DNA of 64,000 bases, from assembly GCA_030654695.1 (NCBI GenBank), contig JAURWY010000017.1, positions 62,001-126,000 of the forward strand, written 5' to 3'. The position numbers and the translations under genes are program-made. This document shows, one piece after another, positions 44,617 through 53,346 of this stretch (its first letter is position 1; each line of letters begins with the position of its first letter). The stretch comes from Polaromonas sp. (GTDB lineage Bacteria; Pseudomonadota; Gammaproteobacteria; Burkholderiales; Burkholderiaceae_C). A model generated the notes under the pieces. It did not search any database. It saw only the letters and a list, made by a program, of their open reading frames with translations, and was not told where the DNA came from.

Positions 44617-45786
44617 TCAACGCTCGGGCGGCTCTGATGGTTGCTCTAATGGTTGCTCTGATGGTTGCTCTGATGGCGGCTCTAATTTTGTTGCTGCAGG
44701 CTTCAAAGGCACCAACGGCTCCATCTCGCGCGAGATTGAAAAGAGATCCCAGGCTGCAACAAACATGGCAGCAATCACCGGGCCGATGACAAAGCCGTTC
44801 AGCCCGAACAGCGCCATGCCGCCGATAGTCGACATCAGCACAAGGTAATCCGGCAGCTTGGTGTCTTTGCCGACCAGCAAGGGGCGCAAGACGTTGTCGA
44901 CCAAGCCAATCACCAACACGCCAAAAGCGGCCAGCAACAAGCCATTCAACACAGCGCCTGTGACCAAAAAGTAAATCGCCACGGGAAGCCAAACAATAGC
45001 TGCGCCGATCGCTGGCAACAGCGACAAAAAGGCCATCAGCGTGCCCCACAACACCGGCGCATGAATGCCCAAAATCCAGAAGATAAAACCGCCAAGAGCG
45101 CCCTGCACCATCGCCACCACGATGTTGCCCTTCACGGTCGCGCGAATCACAGTGATGAACTTGCCAGACAGATCCCGCTTGATGTCACCTTCGAGCGGCA
45201 AGGTGTCCGTCATGCGCCGACCCAAGGTAGAGCCGTCCCGTAAAAAGAAGAACAGCAAGTACAACATGATGAAAAAACCCATCAAAAAATCGAAGGTATT
45301 CTGACCAATGTTGAAGGCTTGCGTGGCAAAAAATTGGCTTCCCTGCTTCAAGCTGGTGGCTATGCGGTCCTGGACCAAGGCCACGTCTGTCAAACCAAAT
45401 CGACCCAAAAGAGCCGTCGCCCAATCCGGCAAGGCTGCGTAGATTTGCTGAAAGTACAAGCTGAAACTCAACTCACCCGACTGCATGCGCTGAAAGACCA
45501 GCCCAGCCTCCTGCACCAACAAAGCGCTGAGCAAACCCAGCGGGAGTATGACCAACAGCAAAATACACAGCAGTGCCAATGCTGCTGTCAGCGTGCGCCG
45601 GGTCGGCATGGTTTTCAACAATCGAGCGTGCAGGGGTGAAAACACAATGGCAAACACCGCACCCCAAAAGACTGCGCCATAAAAAGGCGACAGAACCCAT
45701 AAAAAGCCCAGCGAAACCACGACCAACAGCAAGACGAAAAATTTACTTTCAAATGAACTGACGTTGGTGGAGTTGGGCTGTTTCAT
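44617..45786 (-). CDS. AI-2E family transporter
   Basis: 389 residues with about seven to eight membrane segments and the family blocks SPFYGAVFWGAVFAIVFSPLH, LGRRMTDTLPLEG, VMVQGALGGFIFWILGI-like MVQGALGGFIFWILGI, and LPAIGAAIVWLPVAIYFL. The family was named for autoinducer-2 export but also contains Na+/H+ antiporters, so quorum sensing is not implied. The C-terminal tail is a low-complexity series of EQPS-like units encoded by a 12-bp tandem repeat. Confidence 0.85.
   Translation of the reverse strand: MKQPNSTNVSSFESKFFVLLLVVVSLGFLWVLSPFYGAVFWGAVFAIVFSPLHARLLKTMPTRRTLTAALALLCILLLVILPLGLLSALLVQEAGLVFQRMQSGELSFSLYFQQIYAALPDWATALLGRFGLTDVALVQDRIATSLKQGSQFFATQAFNIGQNTFDFLMGFFIMLYLLFFFLRDGSTLGRRMTDTLPLEGDIKRDLSGKFITVIRATVKGNIVVAMVQGALGGFIFWILGIHAPVLWGTLMAFLSLLPAIGAAIVWLPVAIYFLVTGAVLNGLLLAAFGVLVIGLVDNVLRPLLVGKDTKLPDYLVLMSTIGGMALFGLNGFVIGPVIAAMFVAAWDLFSISREMEPLVPLKPAATKLEPPSEQPSEQPLEQPSEPPER
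44631..44686. repeat. 12-bp tandem repeat in the AI-2E gene 3' end
   Basis: GCTCTGATGGTT repeated about 4.7 times with one or two changes per copy; on the coding strand it gives repeats of E-Q-P-S/L. Copy number is likely variable among strains. Confidence 0.85.
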
Positions 45787-45843
45787 GCGGCGTATCGAAG
45801 TTGAGCGGTGAGCGATACGGCCGATGGTAACGGGTCAGCAGAC

Positions 45844-46218
45844 TCAGTCCTCATCATCCGGCGTCATCGGTATCTCCTCTTCTGCTGCCAAGGTCCCCAT
45901 ATCGACGGCATCAAAATCATCCAGCAAGGCCTGCTCATCAATGGTAGCCGCCTGAATTTCGATGTCGATATCCAGCGATGGCACGCTCTCAATGTGATCT
46001 GGCAGGATGTCGGCGTCAATGAGTCCGTGACGCAAATCGGCCGAGCTGCGCTCACCGGTGCCTTCGGCATCGGTGTCGCTGGTGAGCTCATCGTCATCAA
46101 ACGCGCCGCGCGCATCGCTACCGCTGTCAGTGCTGTCGCTGGGTCCCAGACTTCCAACGTCTGTTCCAGCGGGGCGTTTAGGCACCCAATCACCCCCCAA
46201 AATACTGCTGGTCGCCAT
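45844..46218 (-). CDS. Small acidic hypothetical protein
   Basis: 124 residues, very acidic (many Asp/Glu, especially the C-terminal AAEEEIPMTPDDED) and without membrane segments or a signal peptide. The N-terminus MATSSILGGDWVPKRPAGTDVGSLGPSDSTDSGSD is low-complexity. No family is recognised. The compositional bias suggests a disordered protein. It lies between the AI-2E gene and a KGG-domain gene on the same strand, behind an intrinsic terminator. Confidence 0.55.
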   Translation of the reverse strand: MATSSILGGDWVPKRPAGTDVGSLGPSDSTDSGSDARGAFDDDELTSDTDAEGTGERSSADLRHGLIDADILPDHIESVPSLDIDIEIQAATIDEQALLDDFDAVDMGTLAAEEEIPMTPDDED

Positions 46219-46311
46219 GATGCTGTCCTTTCAATCGGCCGTTCAGGCCTTGCCAATGATGAAAGAACTTTGCGGGGTCTGGAGGGTGAGCATCGTCAGA
46301 CAGCACCCAAC

Positions 46312-46353
46312 AAAAAAGAAGGCCCGCAACACCTCAAGGGTGTTGCGGGCCTT
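46312..46353 (-). terminator. Strong intrinsic terminator of the KGG gene
   Basis: 15-bp near-perfect stem (AAGGCCCGCAACACC and complement), then CTTTTTTG on the minus strand. Confidence 0.9.
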
Positions 46354-46376
46354 TCGGAGCGCCTTGGCGCGCGAAA

Positions 46377-46598
46377 TCAGGATTCGACTGGCGCGCTGCT
46401 ACCAGATGCCGAACGACGACCGGCACGACCGCCTTTGCGACCCGCTTCACGCGCCTCTGCGGTATTGAACTCATGGGCCTTGCCGCTGGCATGGGCCGCT
46501 TTGCCGCCTAGGCTGGCGATTTCTTTTTGCCGTTGAGGGTCCATCGATGCGAAGCCGCGCTTGGATGTCGCTTTTTGACTTGGATTTTCTGAACTCAT
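46377..46598 (-). CDS. KGG-domain general stress protein
   Basis: 73 residues with a KGG repeat region: KRGFASMDPQRQKEIASLGGKAAHASGKAHEF and EAREAGRKGGRAGR. It is the small basic stress-induced family related to GsiB/YciG, with the usual two LGGKA/KGG units. The mechanism of the family is unknown; expression is normally stress-linked. It is followed by its own terminator. Confidence 0.85.
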   Translation of the reverse strand: MSSENPSQKATSKRGFASMDPQRQKEIASLGGKAAHASGKAHEFNTAEAREAGRKGGRAGRRSASGSSAPVES

Positions 46599-46737
46599 GA
46601 AAAACTCCTATTAATCGTTGAAGTGTTTAAATTGGAAGGCATGTTCAGTTTAAAAAAAAGCTGAGATAAACGCGTCAGTAAGCGGCCACGGATCTTGTAG
46701 GACGAAGACATTGAGCGCGAAAATATCGCAAAGCGCA

Positions 46738-47241
46738 TCAAACAGACCGCCGCCCAGAGCGTCCCGCAACCGACCCGTCACCCTCCCTGAGCTTGACCGG
46801 CAACATGCCAGCACGATGCACCGCCGGCGTTTCGGAAATCTCGCTGAACGTCTCGGCCACATGCGCACCATGAACTTGAGTCGCCATATCGCCGAGCGAC
46901 ACCATGCCCACCAATTGATGTTGCCGGTCGACCACGGGCATGCGCCGGAGTTGATGAATCGACATGGTTTGCAGCACGTTGTCGACCGATTCATCCGCTG
47001 TGCACCACTTGACTTCGCGGGTCATGATTTCGTGCACTTTGGCGTCTTGGTCGGCCAGCCCTTGGGCGACGCCGCGCACAGTAATGTCGCGGTCAGTGAG
47101 GATGCCGACAAGGCGCTCACCATCGCACACGGGCAAGGCACCGACGTTCAGCTCTTCCATCGCTTGCGCGGCCCGAATCACAGAGTCAGACGGCTTCAAG
47201 GCGCGCACACCACGGGTCATGATTTGAGAAATGATCTGCAT
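46738..47241 (-). CDS. CBS-domain protein
   Basis: 167 residues with two CBS domains: residues 5-65 (IMTRGVRALKPSDSVIRAAQAMEELNVGALPV, LVGILTDRDITVRGVAQG) and 70-130 (IMTREVKWCTADESVDNVLQTMSIHQLRRMPVVD, LVGMVSLGDMATQV). CBS pairs bind adenosine nucleotides and regulate partner proteins. The last 25 residues (PVKLREGDGSVAGRSGRRSV) do not resemble the family's usual tail and could reflect a recent frameshift. Confidence 0.87.
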   Translation of the reverse strand: MQIISQIMTRGVRALKPSDSVIRAAQAMEELNVGALPVCDGERLVGILTDRDITVRGVAQGLADQDAKVHEIMTREVKWCTADESVDNVLQTMSIHQLRRMPVVDRQHQLVGMVSLGDMATQVHGAHVAETFSEISETPAVHRAGMLPVKLREGDGSVAGRSGRRSV

Positions 47242-47355
47242 CTTCAGCTCCTAGTAGATGTCGACAAACTGGACTCCCAACGGAGTCAGTTCGTCAATCT
47301 AGGCAGGTGCTTGACGCGGGTCTGTAGGCGCGTCCGGCTTTGGCTGTAGGAGACC

Positions 47356-47383
47356 ACGAAAAACGGCTGCACAAAGGCAGCCG
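47356..47383 (-). terminator. Intrinsic terminator of infA
   Basis: Stem CGGCTGC/GCAGCCG with a 6-nt loop, followed by TTTTTCG on the minus strand; about 65 nt after the infA stop. Confidence 0.8.
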
Positions 47384-47448
47384 ATTCAAGGAGAGCAACA
47401 AAGTCGCCAGAGGCAGCGCGCAAGCGCGCTAGCTTTGGCTCAGGGTTG

Positions 47449-47709
47449 TCAGCGCGCAGGAGGGCGCGCAGAACCCGTAGGCGCACGACCGGCGATGTGC
47501 CGGAAGGTGATACGGCCTTTGCTCAGGTCGTAAGGGGAGAGTTCCAGGGACACCTGGTCACCCGCCAAAATGCGGATGTGGTTCTTGCGCATCTTACCGG
47601 AGGTGTAAGCCACCAGCTTGTGGCCGTTGTCCAGCGTGACACGAAAGCGCGAGTCCGGAAGCACCTCTTCCACCAGACCGTGCATTTCAATCAGTTCTTC
47701 TTTTGCCAT
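47449..47709 (-). CDS. infA: Translation initiation factor IF-1
   Basis: 86 residues: [71 protein letters not shown] is IF-1 along its full length, the S1-like OB fold that binds the 30S A site. ATG 47709 has AAGGAG upstream at the right distance. The C-terminus is extended by about 14 residues ([15 protein letters not shown]) beyond the standard 72. The gene is outside a ribosomal protein operon, so it is probably a second infA copy. Confidence 0.92.
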   Translation of the reverse strand: MAKEELIEMHGLVEEVLPDSRFRVTLDNGHKLVAYTSGKMRKNHIRILAGDQVSLELSPYDLSKGRITFRHIAGRAPTGSARPPAR

Positions 47710-47760
47710 GGTTGCATCTCCTTCAGATAAATACAAAAATCTCGGCTGGGCGTCCTGGCA

Positions 47761-47997
47761 TCAAGCCAGGGCGCGGGTATTGCGCTCGCCAATCCAGGCC
47801 AGCGCGTGCTCGGTAGCGTAATGCAATGCGGCAGGCGCATTGTCGAACAATCTGGTGAAGCGCGAAACACGGTCATGCGTGCCACTGCCTTTGCCGGAGC
47901 GGATAGAGACTGAGGCAGCAAAGCCGCCGTCGTCAAGTTGGGTTGCCAGGGGTGAAACCCGGTACTTACCAACCTCAATAAGGTGGTGATGATTCAT
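47761..47997 (-). CDS. Small conserved-looking hypothetical protein
   Basis: 78 residues starting MNHHHLIEVGKYRVSPLATQLDDGGFAASVSIRSGKGSGTHDRV and ending ATEHALAWIG. No domain recognised. The compact, well-ordered composition and lack of internal stops suggest a real gene; a longer upstream extension in the same frame looks non-coding. It precedes infA on the same strand with about 50 nt between them. Confidence 0.55.
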   Translation of the reverse strand: MNHHHLIEVGKYRVSPLATQLDDGGFAASVSIRSGKGSGTHDRVSRFTRLFDNAPAALHYATEHALAWIGERNTRALA

Positions 47998-48373
47998 AAA
48001 AAATACGGTGCCCCAGCGTGGGCCGAGCACAAATAAAAGGGAAAACAAACGACTTGCGAGCAAGCCAAGGGAGGTCCGGCCGTGGACAGGCCGATAGTGA
48101 GTCGACCAGTTTTTCGCCGGTATAGGCACCGCTTGGGAAGTCTTTGCTAGGAAAATAGAACAGTGCTGGCAAGGTTCAGGGCTGTATGGGCACTGAAAAC
48201 ACTGAGAAGTCCGGGCTCTGAGAAGCGCCGCGCTGATGAGATCAAGCCACTTCAAGATTTGAATCTGGAAAGGCTAGACGCATAAAGCTATTGCGATACC
48301 GAAGCTGTGATTGTAGCGTTTTATGCACGATGGCGCATTTTAGGCGTTTGGACGGCATTTGCAAGATGCTTGG
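47998..48373. other. Intergenic region without supported gene
   Basis: About 375 bp between the small hypothetical gene and the response-regulator gene, both on the minus strand. I see no convincing open frame, tRNA, repeat or terminator; it presumably carries the promoter of the small gene/infA unit. Confidence 0.5.
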
Positions 48374-49357
48374 CTAGTTTTCAAACTGCGGGTGCAACTG
48401 CCGGATACGGTTCATGGCCATGCCAGCTGCGGCAGTTCTCGTTTCGACGCCGAGCTTGGCAAAGACCCGCTCCAAATGCTTTTTCACCGTCATCGGGCTG
48501 GTCCCCAGAATGTCGCCAATGTCGCGGTTGATCTTGCCTTTGACGACCCAATACAGCACCTCAGCTTCGCGCGCCGTCAGCTTGAAGCTCAGGCTCATGG
48601 CCTGGATGACGGTTTCGTCGGACTCTTCGCGCATGATGATCAGCCAGTCGTCGTCACCGGTCTGCTGGTGCAGCCGGCAAGTCAGCCGCTTGGCGCCCTG
48701 CTCGATGCTCAGATGCGGCGGCTCGGTCTGTTGTGCCGCCAGTTGCTCGGCTGAGGCCACTTGTCGGCGCAGCCAGCTCAGCACCGCTTCTGGGGTTTGC
48801 GGTGCTGCCGTGCCGTAGTAGCGCTGCAACAGCTCGCGCGCCAGCGGTGTTTGCCACATCAGTTTGCCGTCGCTCACGCGCACCGTGATGGTGGCGTAGC
48901 CAAAAGCGTCCAGGGCGTTACGGGCTTGGCGCTTTTCGCGTGCGCCCTGCAAATGCACCGCCATGCGCGCCAGCACTTCTTTGGGTTTGATCGGCTTGGT
49001 GACGTAGTCCACCCCGCCGACGTCGAGCGCCGCCACCAAGTATTCGGTCTCGGTCAGCCCGGTCATGAAAACGATCGGAATCGGCGCGGTGGCGGGTGAG
49101 GCTTTGAGCCTGCGCGCCACCTCAAAACCGTCCATGCCGGGCATCATGGCGTCGAGCAAAATAATGTCAGGCAACGCTTGCGCAGCACGCTGCAAGGCCG
49201 CCTCGCCGCTGGTAGCCACCAGAACCGTGTAGCCCGATTCGTCCAGCGCGTCGTGCAACACCGAAAGATTGTCCGGCACGTCATCGACGATCAACACAAC
49301 ATCGCTGTTGGCACGGTCCAGCGTTTGCGCCAGCGGCGGGGAGTTCATGGGGCTCAT
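48374..49357 (-). CDS. LuxR-type response regulator with receiver domain
   Basis: 327 residues: a receiver domain (VVLIVDDVPDNLSVLHDALDESGY, phospho-Asp in DIILLDAMMPGMDGFEV, conserved Lys in YVTKPIKP), a middle region of about 110 residues (YATITVRVSDGKLMWQT) and a C-terminal LuxR/GerE helix-turn-helix (LTAREAEVLYWVVKGKINRDIGDILGTSPMTVKKHLERVFAKLGVETR). The ATG overlaps the hybrid kinase stop by four bases, so the two form a two-component pair. It lies in the urea cluster and is a candidate regulator of ureA or the urt genes. Confidence 0.9.
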   Translation of the reverse strand: MSPMNSPPLAQTLDRANSDVVLIVDDVPDNLSVLHDALDESGYTVLVATSGEAALQRAAQALPDIILLDAMMPGMDGFEVARRLKASPATAPIPIVFMTGLTETEYLVAALDVGGVDYVTKPIKPKEVLARMAVHLQGAREKRQARNALDAFGYATITVRVSDGKLMWQTPLARELLQRYYGTAAPQTPEAVLSWLRRQVASAEQLAAQQTEPPHLSIEQGAKRLTCRLHQQTGDDDWLIIMREESDETVIQAMSLSFKLTAREAEVLYWVVKGKINRDIGDILGTSPMTVKKHLERVFAKLGVETRTAAAGMAMNRIRQLHPQFEN

Positions 49358-52300
49358 GTGGCGGCTCCTGAAAGCGTTTTTTGCAAAGCGTCTTGCGCTC
49401 CGATTTGCGCGTCGATTTGCCGGGCCATGGCTTCAAACTCAAATTGACGCGCCAGCCCTTGCATGGCGGCTACAAAAGCATGGCACTCGGGCTGGGCTTT
49501 GTCTATCTTGTCGAGCTGGTTCATGATGCCGCGGAAAAACCCCAGATTGATAAGTTCACTCAACGCCTGCAGTTCAGCCGCTGCCGGCCACACCAGCGCC
49601 GCTATTGGCGCGACCACCGCCACGGCATCAGCGGCAGGCGCTTGTGTCAGCCAGGTCAGGGAGAGTTGGCGTTCAAGCCAGTCGAGCAGCTCGCTGTGAC
49701 GCACGGGTTTGAGGATGAAGTCTTCGTTGCGAATGCCGACATCGTTCTCCAGCCCCTTGTCGAAAGCGTTGGCCGAGACAATCGCAATCTGCGGCTGTGC
49801 TGGTTGCAAAGTTGCAGACGATGCACCCAAGGCGCGCAGCCGGCGAATGGTTTCCCAGCCGTCGATCCCAGGCATGGCCAAGTCCATCAAAATCGCGTGC
49901 GGTTGCAAACCGGCGGCCAACAAATCAAGACAGTCATGGCCGCTGACAGCGGTGCGAATCTCGAAGCCTAGCGGCTGCAGCAGGCTGACCAAAATATCGC
50001 GGTCTGCCTCTTCGTTGTCGACCACCAAGATGCGCCGGCGTTCGCCGGCATAGCCGTGACGCGGACGGTTCAGCAACGGCACGCTGGTGGGACTGGCGGC
50101 CGCTTGGTGCATGTCGGGCAAGAACAACCTGACCCGAAAAACAGAACCCACACCAGGCGCGCTGGTCACTGTCAATTCACCGCCCATCAGATCGGTCAGC
50201 ATCTTGGCGATGGTCAGACCCAAGCCAGCACCCGGCGCTGCGCCACCGCTGCTGCTGGCGCTGTTGACACTGTGAACACGCGTGAAGGGCTCAAATATGC
50301 GCTCGCGTTCTGCGTCAGACAAGCCGGGGCCCGTGTCTTCCACATCGATCAAAGCCATCTCACGGGCGTAACGCACGCGCAGCGTGACGCTGCCGGTAGA
50401 GGTGAACTTGATGGCGTTGCCCAGCAGGTTGATGAGGATTTGCCGCACGCGTTTTTCGTCTGCGCGCACCACCAGCGGCATCACGCCTTCAGGCTCAAAC
50501 TTGAATTGCAGCCCTTTGGCCAGCGCTTCGAGCTCAAACAGATTCGCCATTTCCTGCACGCCGTCGGCAAAGTGCATGGGCTTGACGTTCAAGGTGAGCT
50601 TGCCACTTTCGATGCGCGCGATGTCCAGCGTGCCCTCAATCAGCGACAAGAGATGTTCGCCGCCGCGCTTGATCACGCTGACGGCCTGCCGGCGATGTGG
50701 CGGAATCGACGGGTCCTCGCCCATCAGCTGCGCATAACCCAAGATGCTGTTGAGCGGCGTGCGCAGCTCGTGGCTGATGGCGCTGATGTAGCGGCTCTTG
50801 GCTTGGTTGGCCTGATCGGCGACTTGCTTGGCGCGCTGCAGCGCCTCGTCGGTTTGCCGGTGCGAGTCAATCTCTTGCCTCAGCAAATGCGTTTGCCGAT
50901 TTGATTCTTCTTGCGCCACCTGCCGGCTCTTTTGAGCCAGCACCATCCACCACGCCACCATGCCGGCGATGAGTAGCAACGCCATGTAGGCCTTGACAAA
51001 GCCTGAGCGCAAAGCCGCACCAGAGACGCCCGCAGCTTCAGCCAGCGGCCGCAGTTCCTGGTGATACAGCAAACCAAACACAGCGCCCAAGAGCGGCACG
51101 ATGACCAGCATCAGCAGCAAAAAATGACCCAATCCGGTGTCCAGATATGGCCAGATACGGCGCGGCAACAGCCAGCGCAAAGTGGCCGACCATTGCGCCG
51201 CCAGACTGGCGTGTGGCTTGCACATGTCGCCACAACGCGCATCAAGCGTGCAACACAAAGAGCAAATAGCGCCTTGGTAAGCCGGGCAATGCGCCATGTC
51301 GGGGCTTTCGTACTCGCGTTCACAAATCACGCAGCGGCTCATGCGGTGAGCGCGAAAAATACCCGGTGCAGGCGCTGCGCCCTCCGTGTACTCAGAACCC
51401 CGGGCGATGTAATAGCGACCGCGTGTCGCCCAAGCGATCAGCGGCGCGGTGATGAGCGCAGTCAACATCGCAATCACCGCTGAAAAAGCCTGCGCCAGCG
51501 GACTGAACGCGCCCAAGTACGCAGCAACCGACAACACCGACGCCAGGGCCATGGCACCAACGCCCACCGGATTGACGTCATACAGATGCGCCCGCTTGAA
51601 CTCAATGCCTTTGGGCGACAAGCCGAGCGGTTTGTTAATCACCAAGTCCGCCACCACCGCCATCATCCAGGCGATGGCGATGTTGGAATACAAGCCGAGC
51701 ACGTCGCCCAAGGCTTTGAAGACATTCATCTCCATCAACATGAAGGCGATGAATGTGTTGAAGACCACCCAGACCACGCGGCCCGGATGGCTGTGCGTCA
51801 GCCGCGAAAAAAAGTTAGACCACGCCAGCGAGCCGGCATAAGCGTTGGTGACATTGATCTTGAGCTGCGAGATCACCACAAACAACGCCGTCGCCGCCAC
51901 CGCCCAGCCGTAGTCCGGAAAGACATATTCGTAAGCCGCCAAGTACATTTGGTTCGGGTCGACCGCACGGTCTGGCGGCACCATGTTGCTGATGGCGAGG
52001 TACGCCAGCAAGACGCCGCACAGCATTTTGATGACGCCCAGCACAACCCAGCCCGGCCCACCGGCCAGCACGCCCGCCCACCAGCGCCAGCGCGTGGCGG
52101 GCGTTTGCACCGGCATGAAGCGCAGGTAATCGGCCTGCTCACCCATCTGCGTGATGAGCGCAATCCCCACGGTCAGGCCAGCACCAAACAAGTGCAGATC
52201 AAAGCCACCAGCAGCGTTTCCCTCACCAACGTAGTGCGCAACCCCGGAAAATGCACCGGGATCGCGCATCAGCACATACGCAAAGGGCAGCACCATCATG

Positions 52301-52914
52301 AACAGCCAGATCGGTTGCGTCCACATTTGCAGCCGGCTGATGGTCGAAACACCGTGCGTCACCAGCGGAATAACGACCAGCGCGCAAATCAGATAACCCC
52401 AAGCCGGCGGAATGCCGAGCGCCAGCTCCAGTGCATAGGCCATGACGGCGGCTTCAAGCGCAAAAAAGATGAAGGTGAAGGACGCGTAAATCAGCGAGGT
52501 CAGCGTCGAGCCGATGTAGCCAAACCCCGCGCCACGCGTCAGCAAGTCCATGTCGACGCCATAGCGCGCGGCATAAATGCTGATGGGCAGACCCGCCATG
52601 AAGATGATCAGCCCAGTTGCCAAAATGGCCCAAAACGCATTGGTGAAGCCGTACTTGACCAGCAAGGTGGCGCCGACGGCTTCCAGAATCAAAAACGCGG
52701 CGGCCCCGAAAGCCGTGTTGGCAACCCGCCATTCAGACCACTTGCGAAAGCGCTGCGGCGTGAAGCGCAGCGCGTAGTCTTCCATGGTTTCGCTGGCGAC
52801 CCAGCTGTTGTAGTCACGCCGGACTTTGATGATGTGCTGCACCGGGGCCTGCGGCGGACGCAGCTCTGTTGCCGGGACAAGCGGCGATGCGGAGAGGGGC
52901 AGTGGGTCGGTCAT
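49354..52914 (-). CDS. NCS1 permease–hybrid histidine kinase fusion
   Basis: 1186 residues from ATG 52914 (a TTG seven codons upstream is less likely). Residues about 35-500 are a complete NCS1-type (cytosine/allantoin) permease with about 12 helices (TRGAGFGYIGSTLTSLIYASFTFIFFALEAAVMAYAL, DYGWAVAATALFVVISQLKINVTNAYAGSLAWSNFF). A cysteine-rich knuckle follows (about 525-565, RCVICEREYE, CSLCCTLDARCGDMC), then two more helices. The kinase has an H-box (ISHELRTPLN, His715), an ATPase domain (DTGPGLSDAERERIFEPF) and a receiver domain (ILVVDNEEADRD, Asp1011 in ILMDLAMPG). The last 100 residues lack a recognisable HPt histidine. It is divergent from ureA and so may sense urea, cytosine or allantoin. 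Confidence 0.9.
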   Translation of the reverse strand: MTDPLPLSASPLVPATELRPPQAPVQHIIKVRRDYNSWVASETMEDYALRFTPQRFRKWSEWRVANTAFGAAAFLILEAVGATLLVKYGFTNAFWAILATGLIIFMAGLPISIYAARYGVDMDLLTRGAGFGYIGSTLTSLIYASFTFIFFALEAAVMAYALELALGIPPAWGYLICALVVIPLVTHGVSTISRLQMWTQPIWLFMMVLPFAYVLMRDPGAFSGVAHYVGEGNAAGGFDLHLFGAGLTVGIALITQMGEQADYLRFMPVQTPATRWRWWAGVLAGGPGWVVLGVIKMLCGVLLAYLAISNMVPPDRAVDPNQMYLAAYEYVFPDYGWAVAATALFVVISQLKINVTNAYAGSLAWSNFFSRLTHSHPGRVVWVVFNTFIAFMLMEMNVFKALGDVLGLYSNIAIAWMMAVVADLVINKPLGLSPKGIEFKRAHLYDVNPVGVGAMALASVLSVAAYLGAFSPLAQAFSAVIAMLTALITAPLIAWATRGRYYIARGSEYTEGAAPAPGIFRAHRMSRCVICEREYESPDMAHCPAYQGAICSLCCTLDARCGDMCKPHASLAAQWSATLRWLLPRRIWPYLDTGLGHFLLLMLVIVPLLGAVFGLLYHQELRPLAEAAGVSGAALRSGFVKAYMALLLIAGMVAWWMVLAQKSRQVAQEESNRQTHLLRQEIDSHRQTDEALQRAKQVADQANQAKSRYISAISHELRTPLNSILGYAQLMGEDPSIPPHRRQAVSVIKRGGEHLLSLIEGTLDIARIESGKLTLNVKPMHFADGVQEMANLFELEALAKGLQFKFEPEGVMPLVVRADEKRVRQILINLLGNAIKFTSTGSVTLRVRYAREMALIDVEDTGPGLSDAERERIFEPFTRVHSVNSASSSGGAAPGAGLGLTIAKMLTDLMGGELTVTSAPGVGSVFRVRLFLPDMHQAAASPTSVPLLNRPRHGYAGERRRILVVDNEEADRDILVSLLQPLGFEIRTAVSGHDCLDLLAAGLQPHAILMDLAMPGIDGWETIRRLRALGASSATLQPAQPQIAIVSANAFDKGLENDVGIRNEDFILKPVRHSELLDWLERQLSLTWLTQAPAADAVAVVAPIAALVWPAAAELQALSELINLGFFRGIMNQLDKIDKAQPECHAFVAAMQGLARQFEFEAMARQIDAQIGAQDALQKTLSGAAT

Positions 52915-52981
52915 GGCGTGTAGGTTGTGCGGCAAGCCGCTTGCCAGTTGTGCAGTTTCTATGCCACGGCAGAGCTTGGCG

Positions 52982-52997
52982 TGGCATTAATCTTGCC
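52982..52997 (+). promoter_or_regulatory. Sigma-54-type promoter before ureA
   Basis: TGGCAT-N5-TTGCC with the correct -24/-12 spacing (GG and GC 12 nt apart), 44 nt before the ureA ATG. Like the site before the ABC receptor gene, it suggests nitrogen (NtrC/RpoN) control of urease. Confidence 0.5.
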
Positions 52998-53041
52998 TTT
53001 CAGCCTGGCGGTCGGAACAAATGGCCCCCCACGGAGAACAC

Positions 53042-53344
53042 ATGGAACTGACCCCCAGAGAAAAAGACAAGCTGCTGATCTTCACGGCCGGACTGCTGGC
53101 CGAACGCCGGCGCGCCCGTGGACTCAAACTCAACTACCCAGAAGCCGTGGCACTGCTCAGCGCCGCCGTCATGGAAGGCGCACGCGACGGCAAAACCGTG
53201 GCCGAACTCATGAGCGAAGGCCGCACCATCTTGACCCGTGCCGACGTCATGGACGGCATCGCCGACCTCATCACCGACATCCAAGTCGAAGCGACCTTTC
53301 CAGACGGCACCAAGCTCGTCACCGTCCACCAACCGATTGTTTAA
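53042..53344 (+). CDS. ureA: Urease gamma subunit
   Basis: 100 residues: [60 protein letters not shown] and [32 protein letters not shown], full-length UreA. It forms the small subunit of the UreABC enzyme that hydrolyses urea to ammonia and carbamate. A sigma-54-type promoter lies upstream, and a small membrane-protein gene follows 2 nt after its stop. Confidence 0.96.
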   Translation: MELTPREKDKLLIFTAGLLAERRRARGLKLNYPEAVALLSAAVMEGARDGKTVAELMSEGRTILTRADVMDGIADLITDIQVEATFPDGTKLVTVHQPIV

Positions 53345-53346
53345 AC

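Noticed and set aside
44631..44686. CRISPR-like repeat array
   Set aside because: Units are 12 bp without spacers, inside a coding region; a simple tandem repeat.
44617..45786. Quorum-sensing exporter role for the AI-2E gene
   Set aside because: The family is functionally mixed and no luxS or lsr gene is present here.
47998..48255. N-terminal extension of the 78-residue protein in the same frame
   Set aside because: The extension has irregular composition and no ribosome-binding site at its ATG, whereas the internal ATG at 47997 begins the ordered sequence.
51586..52923. 445-codon open frame antisense to the permease-kinase fusion gene
   Set aside because: Arg/His/Gln-rich shadow translation with no fold; the opposite strand encodes clear NCS1 motifs.
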